DNA from: Mactra quadrangularis | Lineage: Eukaryota > Mollusca > Bivalvia > Venerida > Mactridae | DNA length: 64,000 nt | Reading direction: 5' to 3' | Assembly (NCBI GenBank): GCA_025267735.1 | Contig: CM046303.1 | Span: forward strand, 27,938,380-28,002,379 | Shown: positions 11,368-22,800 of the stretch, in pieces | How positions within the stretch are numbered: position 1 is the stretch's first letter | How the letters are laid out: every line of letters begins with the position of its first letter | Notes under the pieces: generated by a model | The model's database searches: none | Seen by the model: only the letters and a program-made list of their open reading frames with translations | Told to the model about the DNA's origin: nothing | Made by a program: the position numbers and the translations under genes

Positions 11368-11692
11368 TTCCAAGATTTTCTGACCTAACACGTATCACTA
11401 CATTTATATAACATTTTTTTCATGTCCACAAAGTCAGTTACAGAAACTGATACCATATTTCACTGCTTACAGATTTTCGAAATTTCTAAAGCTTGAAACT
11501 TATAAACGGTATGAGTTTTTATATTTATTACGCATCAGTTGACAAATTTAATCGGTTGTCACATGAATGTAACATTTGTTTTAAAAGTTACATTTTTACA
11601 TTTTCAAACGAATTCAAGGTATACACCGTAAAAGTAAGATAGTGGTCAAATCTAATTGCTTAAGGAAAGATGGGACATATTTAGCTTCTTGC
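11368..11692 (+). repeat. Dispersed repeat, partner of 4505-4852
   Basis: Co-linear with 4505-4852 over its whole length, with many substitutions. The start (CAAGATTTTCTGACCTAACA) and end (GGAAAGATGGGACATATTTA) correspond in both copies. No coding signal. Confidence 0.6.
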
Positions 11693-12012
11693 TCTAAGCT
11701 AAAAAAATAAACAGTTCGAGTAGATTTTCAAGTCTTTTGCATAATTTAAAAAATAGAGTAAAATAGAATTGCATTCATCCGACAACCTAGTATGTCTTTG
11801 ATTTACGTATCAAATGTTAGTAGTTGCCTGTTTAAAGTTGTATTTTCTGGTTTTAATCAAGAGCCAACTTATGAAAGTAAAACTGGGAACTGGGCTCATA
11901 TTTCGCACACATAGCCTGGCGGACATACAAAACTGTAGTTAATAGTTTGATCTTTCATCTTTTTGATGGAATTATTTATTAAACCATGGATAATAAATAA
12001 ATGCCTATACAT

Positions 12013-12316
12013 GAACCACCTAGCTCAATTGGAAGCACGCCCGTCTAACGATTGAGAGGGCGTAGGTTCGATTCCCGGGCGGGGCATACTTTCGTGAAGC
12101 TTGGTCATGAAATTAGTCTCCATTCTCCCGCCTACCACTGATTCTAAATCATGAAGGGCAGTAGTCAGTCACTGACGGGAGTATGTGCCTAGCAGTTTGT
12201 TAACAGCTAAATCCAGAGATTTGGCCTTTTCAGGAATAGTGAGTAGGTGGATTGACCGCCGTTATATGACCTAAACAATGTGTTGCTACGTCATTAAACC
12301 CAACAAACAAACAAAC
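12013..12316 (+). mobile_element. SINE family A, full-length copy
   Basis: tRNA-like head with A-box region (TAGCTCAATTGGAAGCACGC) and B box (GGTTCGATTCCCGGGCGGGG), then the family body: CATACTTTCGTG, AAATCATGAAGGGCAGTAG, TCCAGAGATTTGGCC, TATATGACC, and a CAACAAACAAAC tail. Related copies occur at 13655, 14553, 16242(-), 16641, 18281(-), 33261 and 36856(-). Confidence 0.85.
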
Positions 12317-12509
12317 GTACCACCAAGAGAAATAAAGATTTGTCACATTAATATCTACGTATTTACATAACAATACATAACATGATCTAATTATCGGAAA
12401 TATACAATACAACAATATATAGTTCGTACAAAAACAACAACACTGTTTATATAAACAATACAATGAAATAATCCACGACAGGGGATGCTCAGTTTGACAA
12501 TAAGATATA

Positions 12510-12801
12510 TCTATACTATTAAATTTGCGAGTTTCCTGTTTTGTGGAAGAAACTGCGCAGCTTTGAATAAATCTTTTGTTTGTCGCTGGAGCACCTATAT
12601 ACCGGCATATCAAGTTGACAATTCTTTTTTGACAAAGCCTCTTGATATTTGCAAAAACTGTCAAAAATCAACAAAAATAATGGGTTTTTTGTGTCTAAAA
12701 ATAGTTCTAGATAAAACTAAAAATAGACCAAACTCCCCGCAGCGGTTATTTCCCTTTATTGTCATTACCTAACGCCCGTGCTTGCACGGGCTCCCATCTA
12801 G
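12510..12801 (+). mobile_element. Non-autonomous Helitron, 292 bp, canonical termini
   Basis: The 5' end is A|TCTATACTATTAAA, matching the TC start of Helitrons between host A and T. Near the 3' end lies a hairpin GCCCGTGC-TT-GCACGGGC (12774-12791), then six bases, then CTAG (CTRR) at 12798-12801 followed by host T. A TC start, subterminal hairpin, CTRR end, A/T target and lack of target duplication are the textbook Helitron signature. No Rep/helicase is encoded. A 95-codon open frame overlapping it is not supported as a gene. Confidence 0.8.
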
Positions 12802-13654
12802 TTATTTCAATATGTTATATGAGTGTCTTGTTGGAGAAATGGTTATGTGTTCTACCATTACAAACATAATTGACCAAGGAGTTGTGGTTTACCCGCCACT
12901 CTAATTTTGTTAAAATGACTTGAACAACACTTTTTCAATACTACCTCCCTCTGAAATGGCTTGGTTCATATTTGATGTTTACTGTAGCACGTTATGTTAT
13001 TTTGTACGAACTATACATGTACATTTTTTACAAAATTGCGCTCGACAAAATTCTGTTCTTACGTTTATACAGTTTACCCATGACAAAAGAAACAAAGATC
13101 TATATCATCAACTTCTAAAATCAACATCATTACTTTATCAACATATGATTTCAATTTGTTACACGACTAAGCTTAAAAAAAGAAAAATTACTGGTGGTAG
13201 ATTAGGTGCTGTATATACAATACTTTGACAACAACATAATTGATGTTGTGTTGTAATTTTCTCAGAGAAGTGGGGCTTAGAAATGTCTCTATTACTCGTA
13301 TTAAGGACGTTCTCGATGTTGCTTATTTGCATAAAGATGTACGACTGTATTCCAATTCAAAGCCTTTACGATCTTTATAGCATACACTTTACATAATGGT
13401 ACGGCAAAGTTAAGGGACATTTTCTTCCCAAATAAAGCATTAGGAACTTGAAAACATAACATTAATAACCAAGGTGGATTTTTTGCAGAACTTAACTGTA
13501 TTCGAATAGGCCTGGAAATGAGTTTGGATACGGTTCAATTAAAATACTGTATAACCTTAGTTTCTTTGATGGATCTGGACCTTGCCGACCACTTTTGCTA
13601 AAACTTAATACTTTTCTTGATGCATACACACTATTATTATTAATTAGTTTAAAT
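12802..13654. other. No supported gene
   Basis: AT-rich. A 102-codon open frame at 12920-13228 has no recognisable family and no flanking splice or initiation support. Confidence 0.35.
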
Positions 13655-13837
13655 TTTACGGCAATTCTCCATTCTAACTCTGATTCTGAATCATGTATCG
13701 CAGTTGTCACTCACTGACGGAAGTGTGTGCCTAATACCTGGTTAATTGCTATACCCATCGATTTAGCCATTCCAAGAGCGGTAAGTAGATTTGACCTATA
13801 CCATCTGTTGTTTAGCCATTATACCGAACAAAAAAAT
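13655..13837 (+). mobile_element. SINE family A, 5'-truncated copy
   Basis: Lacks the tRNA head. Body landmarks (GAATCATGTATCGCAGTTGT, CACTGACGGAAGTGTGTGCC, GATTTAGCCATTCCA) align with the full-length copy. It is diverged and ends in an A-rich tail. Confidence 0.65.
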
Positions 13838-14552
13838 CTTGATTTTTTAAGTGAGCATCGTCTTTATTCTATTAGATAGTTACAACCATGACAATTTGAT
13901 TCTTTTTGTTTCAGTATAATGTAAACTAATAAAAGTACAAGAATTGAAATGAAGCGATGACAGTCAATTAAGCATGACCTAATCGAAAATGAAAGAAATA
14001 CATTGCAATACACAATAATCAGGAAACTCTAAATGAATTACACGGATCTCTACAAATGTTCTTGCCCAATTAATATTTTATGTGACAATGCTGAGGTCAT
14101 TGATTTGCATAATTATGTCCCTCAAGACGTTATAAGCATATACAGAAGGCTTACAATAATTGTTTAATTGGATCACAGTATCATGGAATTCCATTTGTCG
14201 TGGTAATGTATGACATTGTTCCGAGCTGTTCTACTTTCACAGTCATGATTATTGTACATAAGTTTAAAAGCATACATTTAATGAACCAAGTTTCTTTTCT
14301 TTCTTTTTTTTGGTTGACAGGACGAGTGAACTAATGTAGTATAAATAAAATACCCTACTAAAGTCCTTGAACAAATCTATTTAGGATAAAATAATCAACA
14401 TTGACCCATAAAAAGAAGGAACAAAGAGTCGTATGAGCAAATTGGTTATTTGGAAAAAAGTTGCTTTCTGTTACAAGACTTCTTTTAAAACAGTTTGTGG
14501 TAAAGTCTATAGGATTTTCCAAATGCTATTTATATGCTAACTTTAAAATGTT

Positions 14553-14729
14553 TTTTAATTATGTAGGGCAGTTGTCTGTCACTGACGAAAGTGTGCGCTT
14601 AGTAGTTGGTTAACAGATAATTCAAGAGATTTAGCCTTTCCAGGAGGAGTAAATAGGTTGTCTGACTGCGGTTATATGACGTATACAATGTGTTGCTACG
14701 GCGGTAAACCCAAAAAAAAACAATCAAAC
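14553..14729 (+). mobile_element. SINE family A, 5'-truncated copy
   Basis: Starts inside the body (AATTATGTAGGGCAGTTG) and continues through CACTGACGAAAGTGTGCGC, GAGATTTAGCCTTTCCAGG and GTGTTGCTACGGCGGTAAAC to an A-rich CAATCAAAC tail. Confidence 0.7.
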
Positions 14730-16241
14730 TAACTAACTTCAAAAACTAGCAATTTCAAGACAGTCCGAGGTAAGTCGGTTCTCGACCCTATTCAGTATCT
14801 TCAAACGTTTTTGTTTCAAACAATACATAATTACACGATACACATGTTTCACTTAAAGGTACTTGTTCACAGATTTGGTGAAGATTTTACTGTATTTTTA
14901 AAAGTACCATTCAGTGTCTGTAACTGAGTCAAAAAACGTAGTCTTAATCTTTTAAGTTAAAGTGACCTATAGATTGCAAAACATATACAATAAAAGTCAC
15001 AAACATGCACTAAAATTGTTTATACCGTAACATACGGGATAGATTTTTGCTATATGAAACACCATCCGTTGAAGTTTTTTGTCCATTTGCACTGCAATTG
15101 TCATTATCAAAACACTAATTTCCTGCTTCAAAAAATGTTTCCAATTTAGATAGTTTCAGAAAAAGTTGACATTTGACAGGTAAAATCTGTGCATGAGAAC
15201 CTTTAACATATGACTGACATAAAATACATTGTGGTAATGGATTTTAGAACAAGAAGCTTGAAGCTTAAAATCGTCCGCTATCAATTGTTTAATTTTTGTA
15301 GACAGAACATCATTGCATCGTTTAGATATCACCATTTTGAAACTACAAGTCTCTTTAAACATTTTGTAATCTCGACAACAATCAACTTTTCATGTTGTCA
15401 TTTGAACACCCACAACATATAGTTTAAAGCTCTAGAAAGACTGATTTGCTGTAAATACATTATGAAGTACAAATTAGCATCAATCAAGGCGATTGAAATT
15501 CTTTAAGGGCAATGTAAAATATAAGATCATAGCAGTTCTTTAAAAAATGCTGCTCATGTTGAACAAATAGAAATAACCATTCAAACAAAATTGAATTAGC
15601 TGTTTCCTAATTAAGAAAATATCTTTAAAAGATATGTGGCGCTATGCAGTGTTCATTTTGTTTGAACTATAAATTAATAGTCATTTTCGCTGTTCAGTCA
15701 TGCCGCCAGGTTCGTACCACGACGAATGCATAATCAGTTAGCATAGTGAGTCACCAAAAATACACAAAGTTAATAGTCAACAACTATAGCCCGTAGTACG
15801 AACCTGTTTATCATAAATAACCAATTGTACCATATCCATTTCTCTATACCAGAACAGAATTTCAATGGAAAACACATTTGGTAGAGCAAATTGTATTAGT
15901 TATAAGTCAATAGTTGGCTTCGAGTGCTGCGCCGAAATTACTAGAATTTTAGCACCATTTATTACAACCCATACATGTACATGTGCATTGTTCAGCCTTT
16001 TTATTAGTATATCTAAACCAGCGTGTAATAACTTATCACCGACAACACAACGCACGATGTTTATAATTTCAAAACGTCAAATAAACAACAGAATAACAAC
16101 ACCAAGCTGAAGCTAACAACGCTGTTCCTACTGTCAGTGGTTTACTTTTTACTCCGTTCATGTTGTCCGAGCTAACATATTTAAACAAGACTTGTCCAAC
16201 CACATTAAATGCAAGCTAGTACCCAACCTGATACATTATTT
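14730..16241. other. No supported gene; one short inverted-repeat element
   Basis: Mostly unrecognised. At 15707-15806 the ends CAGGTTCGTAC and GTACGAACCTG are perfect 11-base inverted repeats around 78 bases, suggesting a small MITE or chance palindrome. Open frames of 68-81 codons here show no family motif. Confidence 0.4.
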
Positions 16242-16548
16242 GGGGGGGGGATTAACTCCATAGCAACACATTATATATGTTATATAACGGCGGTCAGTCC
16301 ACCTACTCACTGTTCCGGGAAAGGCTAAATCTGTGGATTTGGCTTTTGACCAAGTATATATACTAGGCGCATACTTTCGTTAATGACTGCATGACTTCTG
16401 CCTTACATGATTTAGAATCAGAGGTAAAATGGAAAATAGCCGTAGAAAATTAATTTATGACTATGCTCAACGAAAGTCCGGGAATCGAACCTACAACCCC
16501 TCTATCAGTAGACTTGTGCGCTACCGACTGAGGTAGCCGTGCGGGGCC
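16242..16548 (-). mobile_element. SINE family A, near full-length copy
   Basis: Reverse orientation. Read on the minus strand, it starts with the tRNA-like head (B box GGTTCGATTCCCGG at about 16480), then the body (GATTTAGCC region and TATATAACG), and ends at a G-run on the plus strand (16243-16250). Two insertions/substitutions relative to 12013-12316. Confidence 0.8.
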
Positions 16549-16640
16549 AACCAGATACAAATACCACACAATACAAAAGAAACTTACTTATTTTTTATAA
16601 TCAGACTAATTGATGTTCTTCGCTATATAACGAAGTAAAT

Positions 16641-16806
16641 CGGGGGCATACTTTCGTGGAGCTTGGTCATTAAATAATTTTCTACGGCCATTCTCCCTCC
16701 TACCACTGATTCTAAATCATGAAGGGCAGTAGTCAGACACTGGCGGAAGTATGCACCAAGTAGTTGGTTAACAGCTAAATCCAGAGATTTAGCATTTCCA
16801 GGAAAT
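16641..16806 (+). mobile_element. SINE family A, truncated at both ends
   Basis: Begins at the GGGGGCATACTTTCGTGGAG junction just after the tRNA head and stops at TTTCCAGGAAAT, before the tail. It lies 93 bases from an oppositely oriented copy, so the pair could form a hairpin in RNA. Confidence 0.7.
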
Positions 16807-16942
16807 ACGTAAAACATGTGTATACATTTCAGCACTTATCATATAAACAGCCTAGTGAGAAAAGAATTCCAGTGGATACATCGTAATCACAATAATTATT
16901 ATTTTTAAAATGAGTAATTCACTCAATATGGATTTGTCCATT

Positions 16943-17091
16943 TTAAGGCCAGTTTCCTAAGCAAATTGCTAGCTAGCGCTTCGTCCCCTGGGCGCCTTGA
17001 TTTGATATCACATACTTAGAACTTTTGGTGTAAGATGGGTACCAGAGGATAAAGCGCTAGCTAGCGATATGCTTAGGAAACTGGCCTTTAA
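16943..17091. mobile_element. piggyBac-like MITE with TTAA flanks
   Basis: Arms GGCCAGTTTCCTAAGC (left) and GCTTAGGAAACTGGCC (right) extend inward to a further GCTAGCTAGCG block, about 37 bases in all. TTAA lies at 16943-16946 and 17088-17091, fitting the TTAA duplication of piggyBac elements. The right side has one extra T. The interior is about 70 bases and non-coding. Confidence 0.7.
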
Positions 17092-18280
17092 TTGACACGT
17101 TTATCTTCATAACTTTAGCTAAGTTTTAATAACAACGGCCGCCCACTTGGTAAAATTCCAAAGAATAAATTCGTCAATCCGCCCTCTTTCTTTGATTTAT
17201 CATATCTATTGACTTGTTGAACTTTAAGAGCTGTGAACTTTATTTTTAGCTTTACCGATTTCTTTAACTGTGTCTAATTATTTTGTTTAGAACTATGTCA
17301 GTTTTAGTACGTGTTTATTTGGTACTTAAATGTGGCTGGCACATGTTGTATAAAACAAGTGTCTTTTATTAAGAACAGTAGTTACGCACATATTGTAATC
17401 AACATAGTTATTTAGCTTTGTACAGCGTATATGTTGCCTTAAGGAATGCATGTGGCTACTTTAGTCGAGTGCGTTGGTTTTTGGTGACGACCCTCTCTGG
17501 GTTTGTCGTGTAATACACTAACGACATAACCCTCTCCCATCGCTGTATGAAATGGGGCGGCTTCGTCTTGCTGATAAAGCCTCTGAGATCAATGACAGTG
17601 ATAAGGTCAACTGCTGACCACCGATATTGAGTCAAATTGCGACGCAAAGCACCGCAAACGAATCAAACTTGTCTTGTCCAAGTATATTTACAGCTAGACC
17701 TATTTCTCAAAATTAGGCGTGCGTACAAATTTAAATTGACATGTTTATCGATGCACGAAAAGCTATTCCCGGGTAAAAAAAATTGAAATGCACATGCGCG
17801 CTGAAACTTTATTTCCGTACAGTATGAAGACAATAGGAGATTACAACTGCACTGTTGTAACATGCTTACAGACAGATATCCCGTGGTATTGTTATGATAA
17901 AATAAATCTAGAAGAAATGCTTTAAACATGATAAAAACCTCTTACCGTATTTACTTATCTTCTTCCAATTATCAATTTATTTCATCGTTGATTTTGTTGC
18001 ATGTTTTTTGGGTCGGTTTCAATGATTTGACAGCATGATGGCATTATTTTTGATGGGATCGAATGTCTTAACAACGTTTAAGTGCTTCTCACTTGGCAGG
18101 ATAATCCGGTCTGACATTTCAATGCAGGGGATCAATGTAATCACATTTGTAAGATATCCAAGACCTACATGTTTCTCTAAAATAGGTGAAAGTATTGTTC
18201 TTTGTTCTAAGAAAGCATGTCTTGATAAAACTATGTGGGGATCGCGAGAGGAGGAACGGAAACGAGAGAGGCAGTGCTTA
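17092..18280. other. No supported gene
   Basis: Open frames of 60-113 codons on both strands overlap each other or the adjoining SINE and have no recognisable domains. No repeat family identified. Confidence 0.35.
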
Positions 18281-18560
18281 TTGTTTGTTAGTTTGTTGGG
18301 TTTAACGCCGTAGCAACACATAATATAGGTCATATAACGGCGGTCGGTCAACCTACTCACTCCTCCTGGAAAGGCTAAATCTCTGGATATAGTTGTTAAC
18401 CAACTACTAAGCGCATACTTTCGGCAGTGACTGACAACTGCCCTACATAATTAAAAATCATTGGTAGGAGGGAGAATAACCGTAGAAATAATTTCATGAT
18501 CAAGCTCCACGAAAGTATGCCCCGCCCGGAAATCGAACCCACGACCCCTCGATCAGTAAA
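18281..18560 (-). mobile_element. SINE family A copy, tRNA head partly lost
   Basis: Minus-strand copy. The tail (TTTGTTGGGTTTAACGCCG on the plus strand) is at the left, then the body, then GCCCGGAAATCGAACCCACG containing the inverted B box. The A-box side is cut off at about 18560. Confidence 0.75.
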
Positions 18561-19356
18561 TAGTGTTAATTGAAATATACGCGTAGTTTCCAATGATCAG
18601 TCTAACTGTCCAGTGCAATAATTTAAATATTCGTATTATTTTGAATAACTCACGAGCAAATCCTCTAGAGTTTATCTGACTGAAATAATTAGCGTTGCAG
18701 AAAACAATTTTATCCCAACCATGCAAAATTAATGAACTTGATCTCTCGTACTTTAATACACGAAATCGGTGTAAATATTCAATGACGCGAGACTCAATTT
18801 ACAATAATATCTAGCTGATGAAGGAGGCTTTTGTTTAGTACTTTCTTGTGCATAGGAGATTGGACGTGAATTGAAAGTTGAGTCAATAAAACAGTCCCGA
18901 TTTTGATACTCTAGAACGCTAATATTAAATAATATACAAAAAAGCTGAGCTATTTTAGAAGTTTTCTATGTGATAGAAAAACAGTAAAATAGATGGTAAT
19001 TGTATGAGTGTTATCTTATTGCGGTGACTGAAACAAAATAAAAATCCTTGTATGTAATATATCGGGGAATTCGCTTTGAATTTAACGAGAAAAACACGAA
19101 ATATAGCTACAAATAGCCAGTAGAAAGAAAGAAATATTTGCGACTGATCATTATGGTGGCATATTTCTGCCACCAGATAATTAACTGGTTAATTAAGTGA
19201 TTATGTACTAAACGTAACTAGATAACAAATTACCAGTTGGAATTGTTTGGTTTAGTGATAAGTGGTTAACTAGTTACTTTACTTGTCAACCAAAAAAATT
19301 AGCCAGTTAATAAAGTGGTTATGTTGTTACGTAAATACCTAACCTGTACATGTATA
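18561..19356. other. No supported gene
   Basis: AT-rich. 19180-19330 contains repeated TTAACTGGTTAA-like words with weak palindromic character but no definable element. Confidence 0.35.
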
Positions 19357-19570
19357 TTTTTTTAAAGTCGTATTCAACACATATTTATGTTATATATACG
19401 ACGGTCAGCTCTTCCTACTATAGGTTTCCTGGACACTCTTTCTATCACCAGTACTTACCCTACCACGAGGCCGACAACTCATGTATAGGGTATGATCTAC
19501 CGCGATCGGGCTCGAACTCGTGATCTCCGGATTCGAAGTCAAACATGCTAACCACTACGTGACAGCCGCA
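19357..19570 (-). mobile_element. SINE family C copy
   Basis: Minus-strand tRNA-derived SINE. Reading inward from 19570 on the minus strand: an A-box-like TAGTGGTTAGCATG, then a B box GAGTTCGAGCCCG, then a ~130-base body (on the plus strand CCTACCACGAGGCCGACAAC, TATAGGTTTCCTGGACAC). A second copy lies at 23525-23735. Confidence 0.8.
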
Positions 19571-19624
19571 GCTTATCTACATGTATAAGTTGTACAACAA
19601 AGCTGAAAAACCTGAAAACTAATA

Positions 19625-19799
19625 CAGTATAACCTCGGCAGATAATCCCTCTATAGAACAAGTCCTCTGCACAGCAGCAGCTTTTGATATTTCTCTCAGG
19701 TGTTACTTTAATTGAATTCAACCTCTGCAGAGCAACGACCTCTGGACAGCAACATACTTTTGTCACCACAGTTGGTGTGGCTCAAGAGAGGTTGTACTG
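19625..19799. mobile_element. pogo/Tigger-like MITE, 175 bp
   Basis: Ends CAGTATAACCTC and GAGGTTGTACTG are inverted repeats, bounded by TA at 19623-19624 and 19800-19801. CAGT...ACTG ends with a TA target duplication are typical of Tc1/mariner-pogo MITEs. Non-coding interior. Confidence 0.7.
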
Positions 19800-20089
19800 T
19801 ATCACCAATGTTTTTTACAGTTTTTCAAGGTATTAGACCCATGGCCTATGAATATACATACATAAATATATATAGAGAGAGATACATATAATGGAGAAAA
19901 TACAAAATAATGTAATTGTACATGTAATACATTTTAAATTCATAGAATGTGAATATATATCTATATACATATCAATATCGAACACCCGGTGAGTAAGATG
20001 AAAGTAGTACATAAAAAGTATCAATGCCTTACATAACATTATATATATAAGTGATAGTAATTATCTACGTTAAAGTCATTATAAAGCAT

Positions 20090-20392
20090 ATTATTAAAAG
20101 AGATGAAGAAATTTAATTGGAATAATATAAATTAGTAGTAACGTATTTAAAATGGTTTGCTTTGTTGATGATATAAGTTCTAAAAATTTGGGAATGTTTG
20201 GTTATTTCCAATAAAATTGTTTGATAAGATCTCTTCTTAAAGCATGATATAATGGACATTCTAGTAAAAAATGAAATTCGTCTTCAAGTTTGTTACAAAG
20301 TTGACATTTTCTTTCATTTCTTGGTATATTATTAGGTTTATGCCATCTGCCTGTTTCATTTTCTAATCTATGTGATGATATTTATACCATAC
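20090..20392 (-). pseudogene. Decayed LINE ORF2 C-terminus with CCHC zinc knuckle
   Basis: Minus-strand reading gives ETGRWHKPNN, then a knuckle C-x2-C-x8-H-x4-C within RKCQLCNKLEDEFHFLLECP, then YHALRRDLIKQFYWK, a stop, and PNIPKFLELISS. This matches the C-terminal tail of APE-type LINE reverse transcriptases, the same module as residues 1160-1250 of the intact element's ORF2. The in-frame stop and 5' truncation mark it as dead. It is a relative, not a copy, of the 24.5-29.7 kb element. Confidence 0.75.
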
Positions 20393-20660
20393 TTTGATTT
20401 AACTTTTTATTCAGCTCACGCGAATTTTTATAAATTTCAATCAAGTATTTTGCGTGACTGGTTGATTTTATTTTATTTTTTATCCAAGTATAATGACCAT
20501 ATTTTCATTGATATGATCGTACTGGCACATGTCATCCAAAGCAAACCTCTGTTGACAAAACACTTCAAATTGAATCTACCTTTGTAAAATATATCGTCAC
20601 CATTAAATTAAAAGTATTGCGTGAGTATTTGTAGTCGAATAAAAGTGTGAACGACTAGTA
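20393..20660 (+). repeat. Direct repeat, copy 1 (partner 21293-21570)
   Basis: Shares with 21293-21570, in order: TTCAGCTCA(C/T)GCGA, AAGTATAATG, CATTTTCATTG, ATCGTCACCATTAAA and GTCGAATAAAAGTGTGAACG. The spacing of about 900 bases suggests an old tandem duplication. Non-coding. Confidence 0.6.
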
Positions 20661-21292
20661 GAACGTATCTTTTTTCATCAAAATGATATTTTACTTCTCA
20701 TAATGAGTATGGTACTTGTTATGCCATCTGTAATTTAAAGGAAAACATCTGTGTTGTCAGTCCAGAGCTGTTTAATAGTCGGATTCATAAAATTGTTCTA
20801 CCATCATTAATTCAATACAAACTCGTCGTAAAAAATGCTCGTTAAAAGTATTTTGAAAACACGTACGAACAAAATAAAGCTTAAATAATTCAAAATTGAT
20901 AGGGTTATGTTTAAAGTTCAAACAAAATCTGAGTTTACAGCAGGTATTTATACGACTGTCCATCTGCATAATGTATAATTCTTGGGCTATGTTTATTATA
21001 TACATGTATGTTTGTATCAATAGACCATTAAGATTGATCAACGAGATTATAACTTACCTGGTTGTTAGAGAACAAAGTTTCATGAAGTGTACCTATCTAT
21101 ATTGAGTGCACCAACATCCAAGTTCGTCTGGGGCTTTTTTAGTTCTTTGATCTCGTTTATTTTGTGTATCAAAAGGAAAACTATTTTGAATGAAAAGGTA
21201 TTTAAGTGTTTGGAAAGTTGATCAGTGCAAAATAGCTGAAGGTACATAAGATCTGAAGTGTCACCATTAATGTTTGTTACAAGAACCATCCT

Positions 21293-21570
21293 TTGATTTG
21301 GCGTTTTCGTTCAGCTCATGCGACTTTTTTTGGTTTCATTTATAGTTTCAAATCAAGTATTATGTAGATATTATTAGATCCTTTAAGATAAGTATAATGG
21401 CGATATTTTCATTGGTATGAATATACTAGCACGCGCCTTTCAAAGAATAGCAATTTAGATCAAACATTTACCCATTGAATCTAAACATTTGTATCGTCAC
21501 CATTAAACTACCTTAAACGTATTGTGTGAATATTTGTGGTCGAATAAAAGTGTGAACGGCTTACTGAAAG
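21293..21570 (+). repeat. Direct repeat, copy 2 (partner 20393-20660)
   Basis: Second copy of the block at 20393-20660, diverged by substitutions and small indels. Between the copies lies about 630 bases without a supported feature. Confidence 0.6.
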
Positions 21571-22586
21571 TATTGTTTTTAATCCAAACGAACGTTTACT
21601 TTACGTTATGTGTTTAGCACTTATTGTTAAAGGATTTTCTTTTCTTGATTTTGCATTGTATATTCATAATTGTGGTTGCAACAGACAAATTGATCAATTA
21701 CCTGGCAACATATTTCTATACTTTCCTGTAACATTTGAGGTGTTTCTTATCATGACCCACGTGAGTCAAGTTAGCTGTTTAGCTATATTGTGGTAAAATA
21801 AATATTTACTAATTAGAAAATAAAAGTGTGTATTATATTAAGTGTCTAGTATATTAATAAAGGATTTACTTACTGCCTCATAATGTAAAAAAGACAAACC
21901 GTAATAAAGAAAATTTCTAATAGGAACAAGTGCAATATAATTACGTTGCATCTAAAATAAGCTTTATCTAAAATAAGCTTTGTAATTTCCTCGGTATCTT
22001 ATACTTTCGTTTTCAAAAATGTGTATTTCATTCGTTTTAATAAGTTCAATTATGTGTAATTAGTTACGAAGGTTATTCAATTTGGTAAATGATTTCGTAT
22101 GTACTAAACGCAGCTTCGACGGCTAAACCTAATTCTATACATTTGGTTCGGCTACTTTTCTGTAAATACTTAAAAAGCTTCTATGGAACTAACTTGTCAG
22201 TCAATTCCAAAGTGCATTATTAAATTCATACTCTCTACATATTCTAAATAGACCACTGAATCTAACATCTCCGTGAAAGAATAATTTATGTCTTGAAGGT
22301 TCTTTTACAAAAAACTTCAAGGAATTCTTTGTATACCAGGGTACACTTGCAGCAAGTAAACATCAAAGTATCAATACAGGATTTTATACTAAACGGAAGC
22401 GACACAGGGGATCTTCCCTTCAAATTACCGGATAAGACGTACTTCAATCGCAGAAACGGCGTATTGCTTGCTTGTTAACGCGTATTGCGAACTTTATAAC
22501 TTGAAGTACATGAAATGTACTAATGTAATAGTCCGCACCAAATTTTGATTAGGATTTGCTACAGATTTATTTACCACAAGACTACA
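21571..22586. other. No supported gene
   Basis: AT-rich. TAAAATAAGCTTTATC is duplicated back to back near 21954-21980. No other structure recognised. Confidence 0.35.
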
Positions 22587-22800
22587 TCTTAAACATACTG
22601 TATTTAAAACTATTGTTTTTAAGTATTGACAATCAAATTATACTTTCAGCTTCGGTCTTCTTTCATTTCGACACGCAATGATTGATATACACATATGTGA
22701 TGCTTGAATGTTTTGTTTATTAGAAGTGTTTGAAATAGGTAAATGTCTGTTTTCTTTGCAGCCCATTGACATTGTTACTTTAGATAAAAGGGATTTGATG
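22587..22800 (+). repeat. Dispersed repeat, diverged pair with 617-845
   Basis: Co-linear with 617-845, including the TGTTTGAAATAGGTAAA and TTTTCTTTGCAG blocks. See the entry at 617. Confidence 0.5.

Noticed and set aside
11116..11388. Overlapping 64-90 codon frames at the foldback right end
   Set aside because: Run from the inverted arm into the GCCGCCATCTTGG unit; repeat-derived.
12230..12664. 144-codon minus-strand frame over SINE A and the Helitron
   Set aside because: Crosses two unrelated repeats; composition is repeat sequence.
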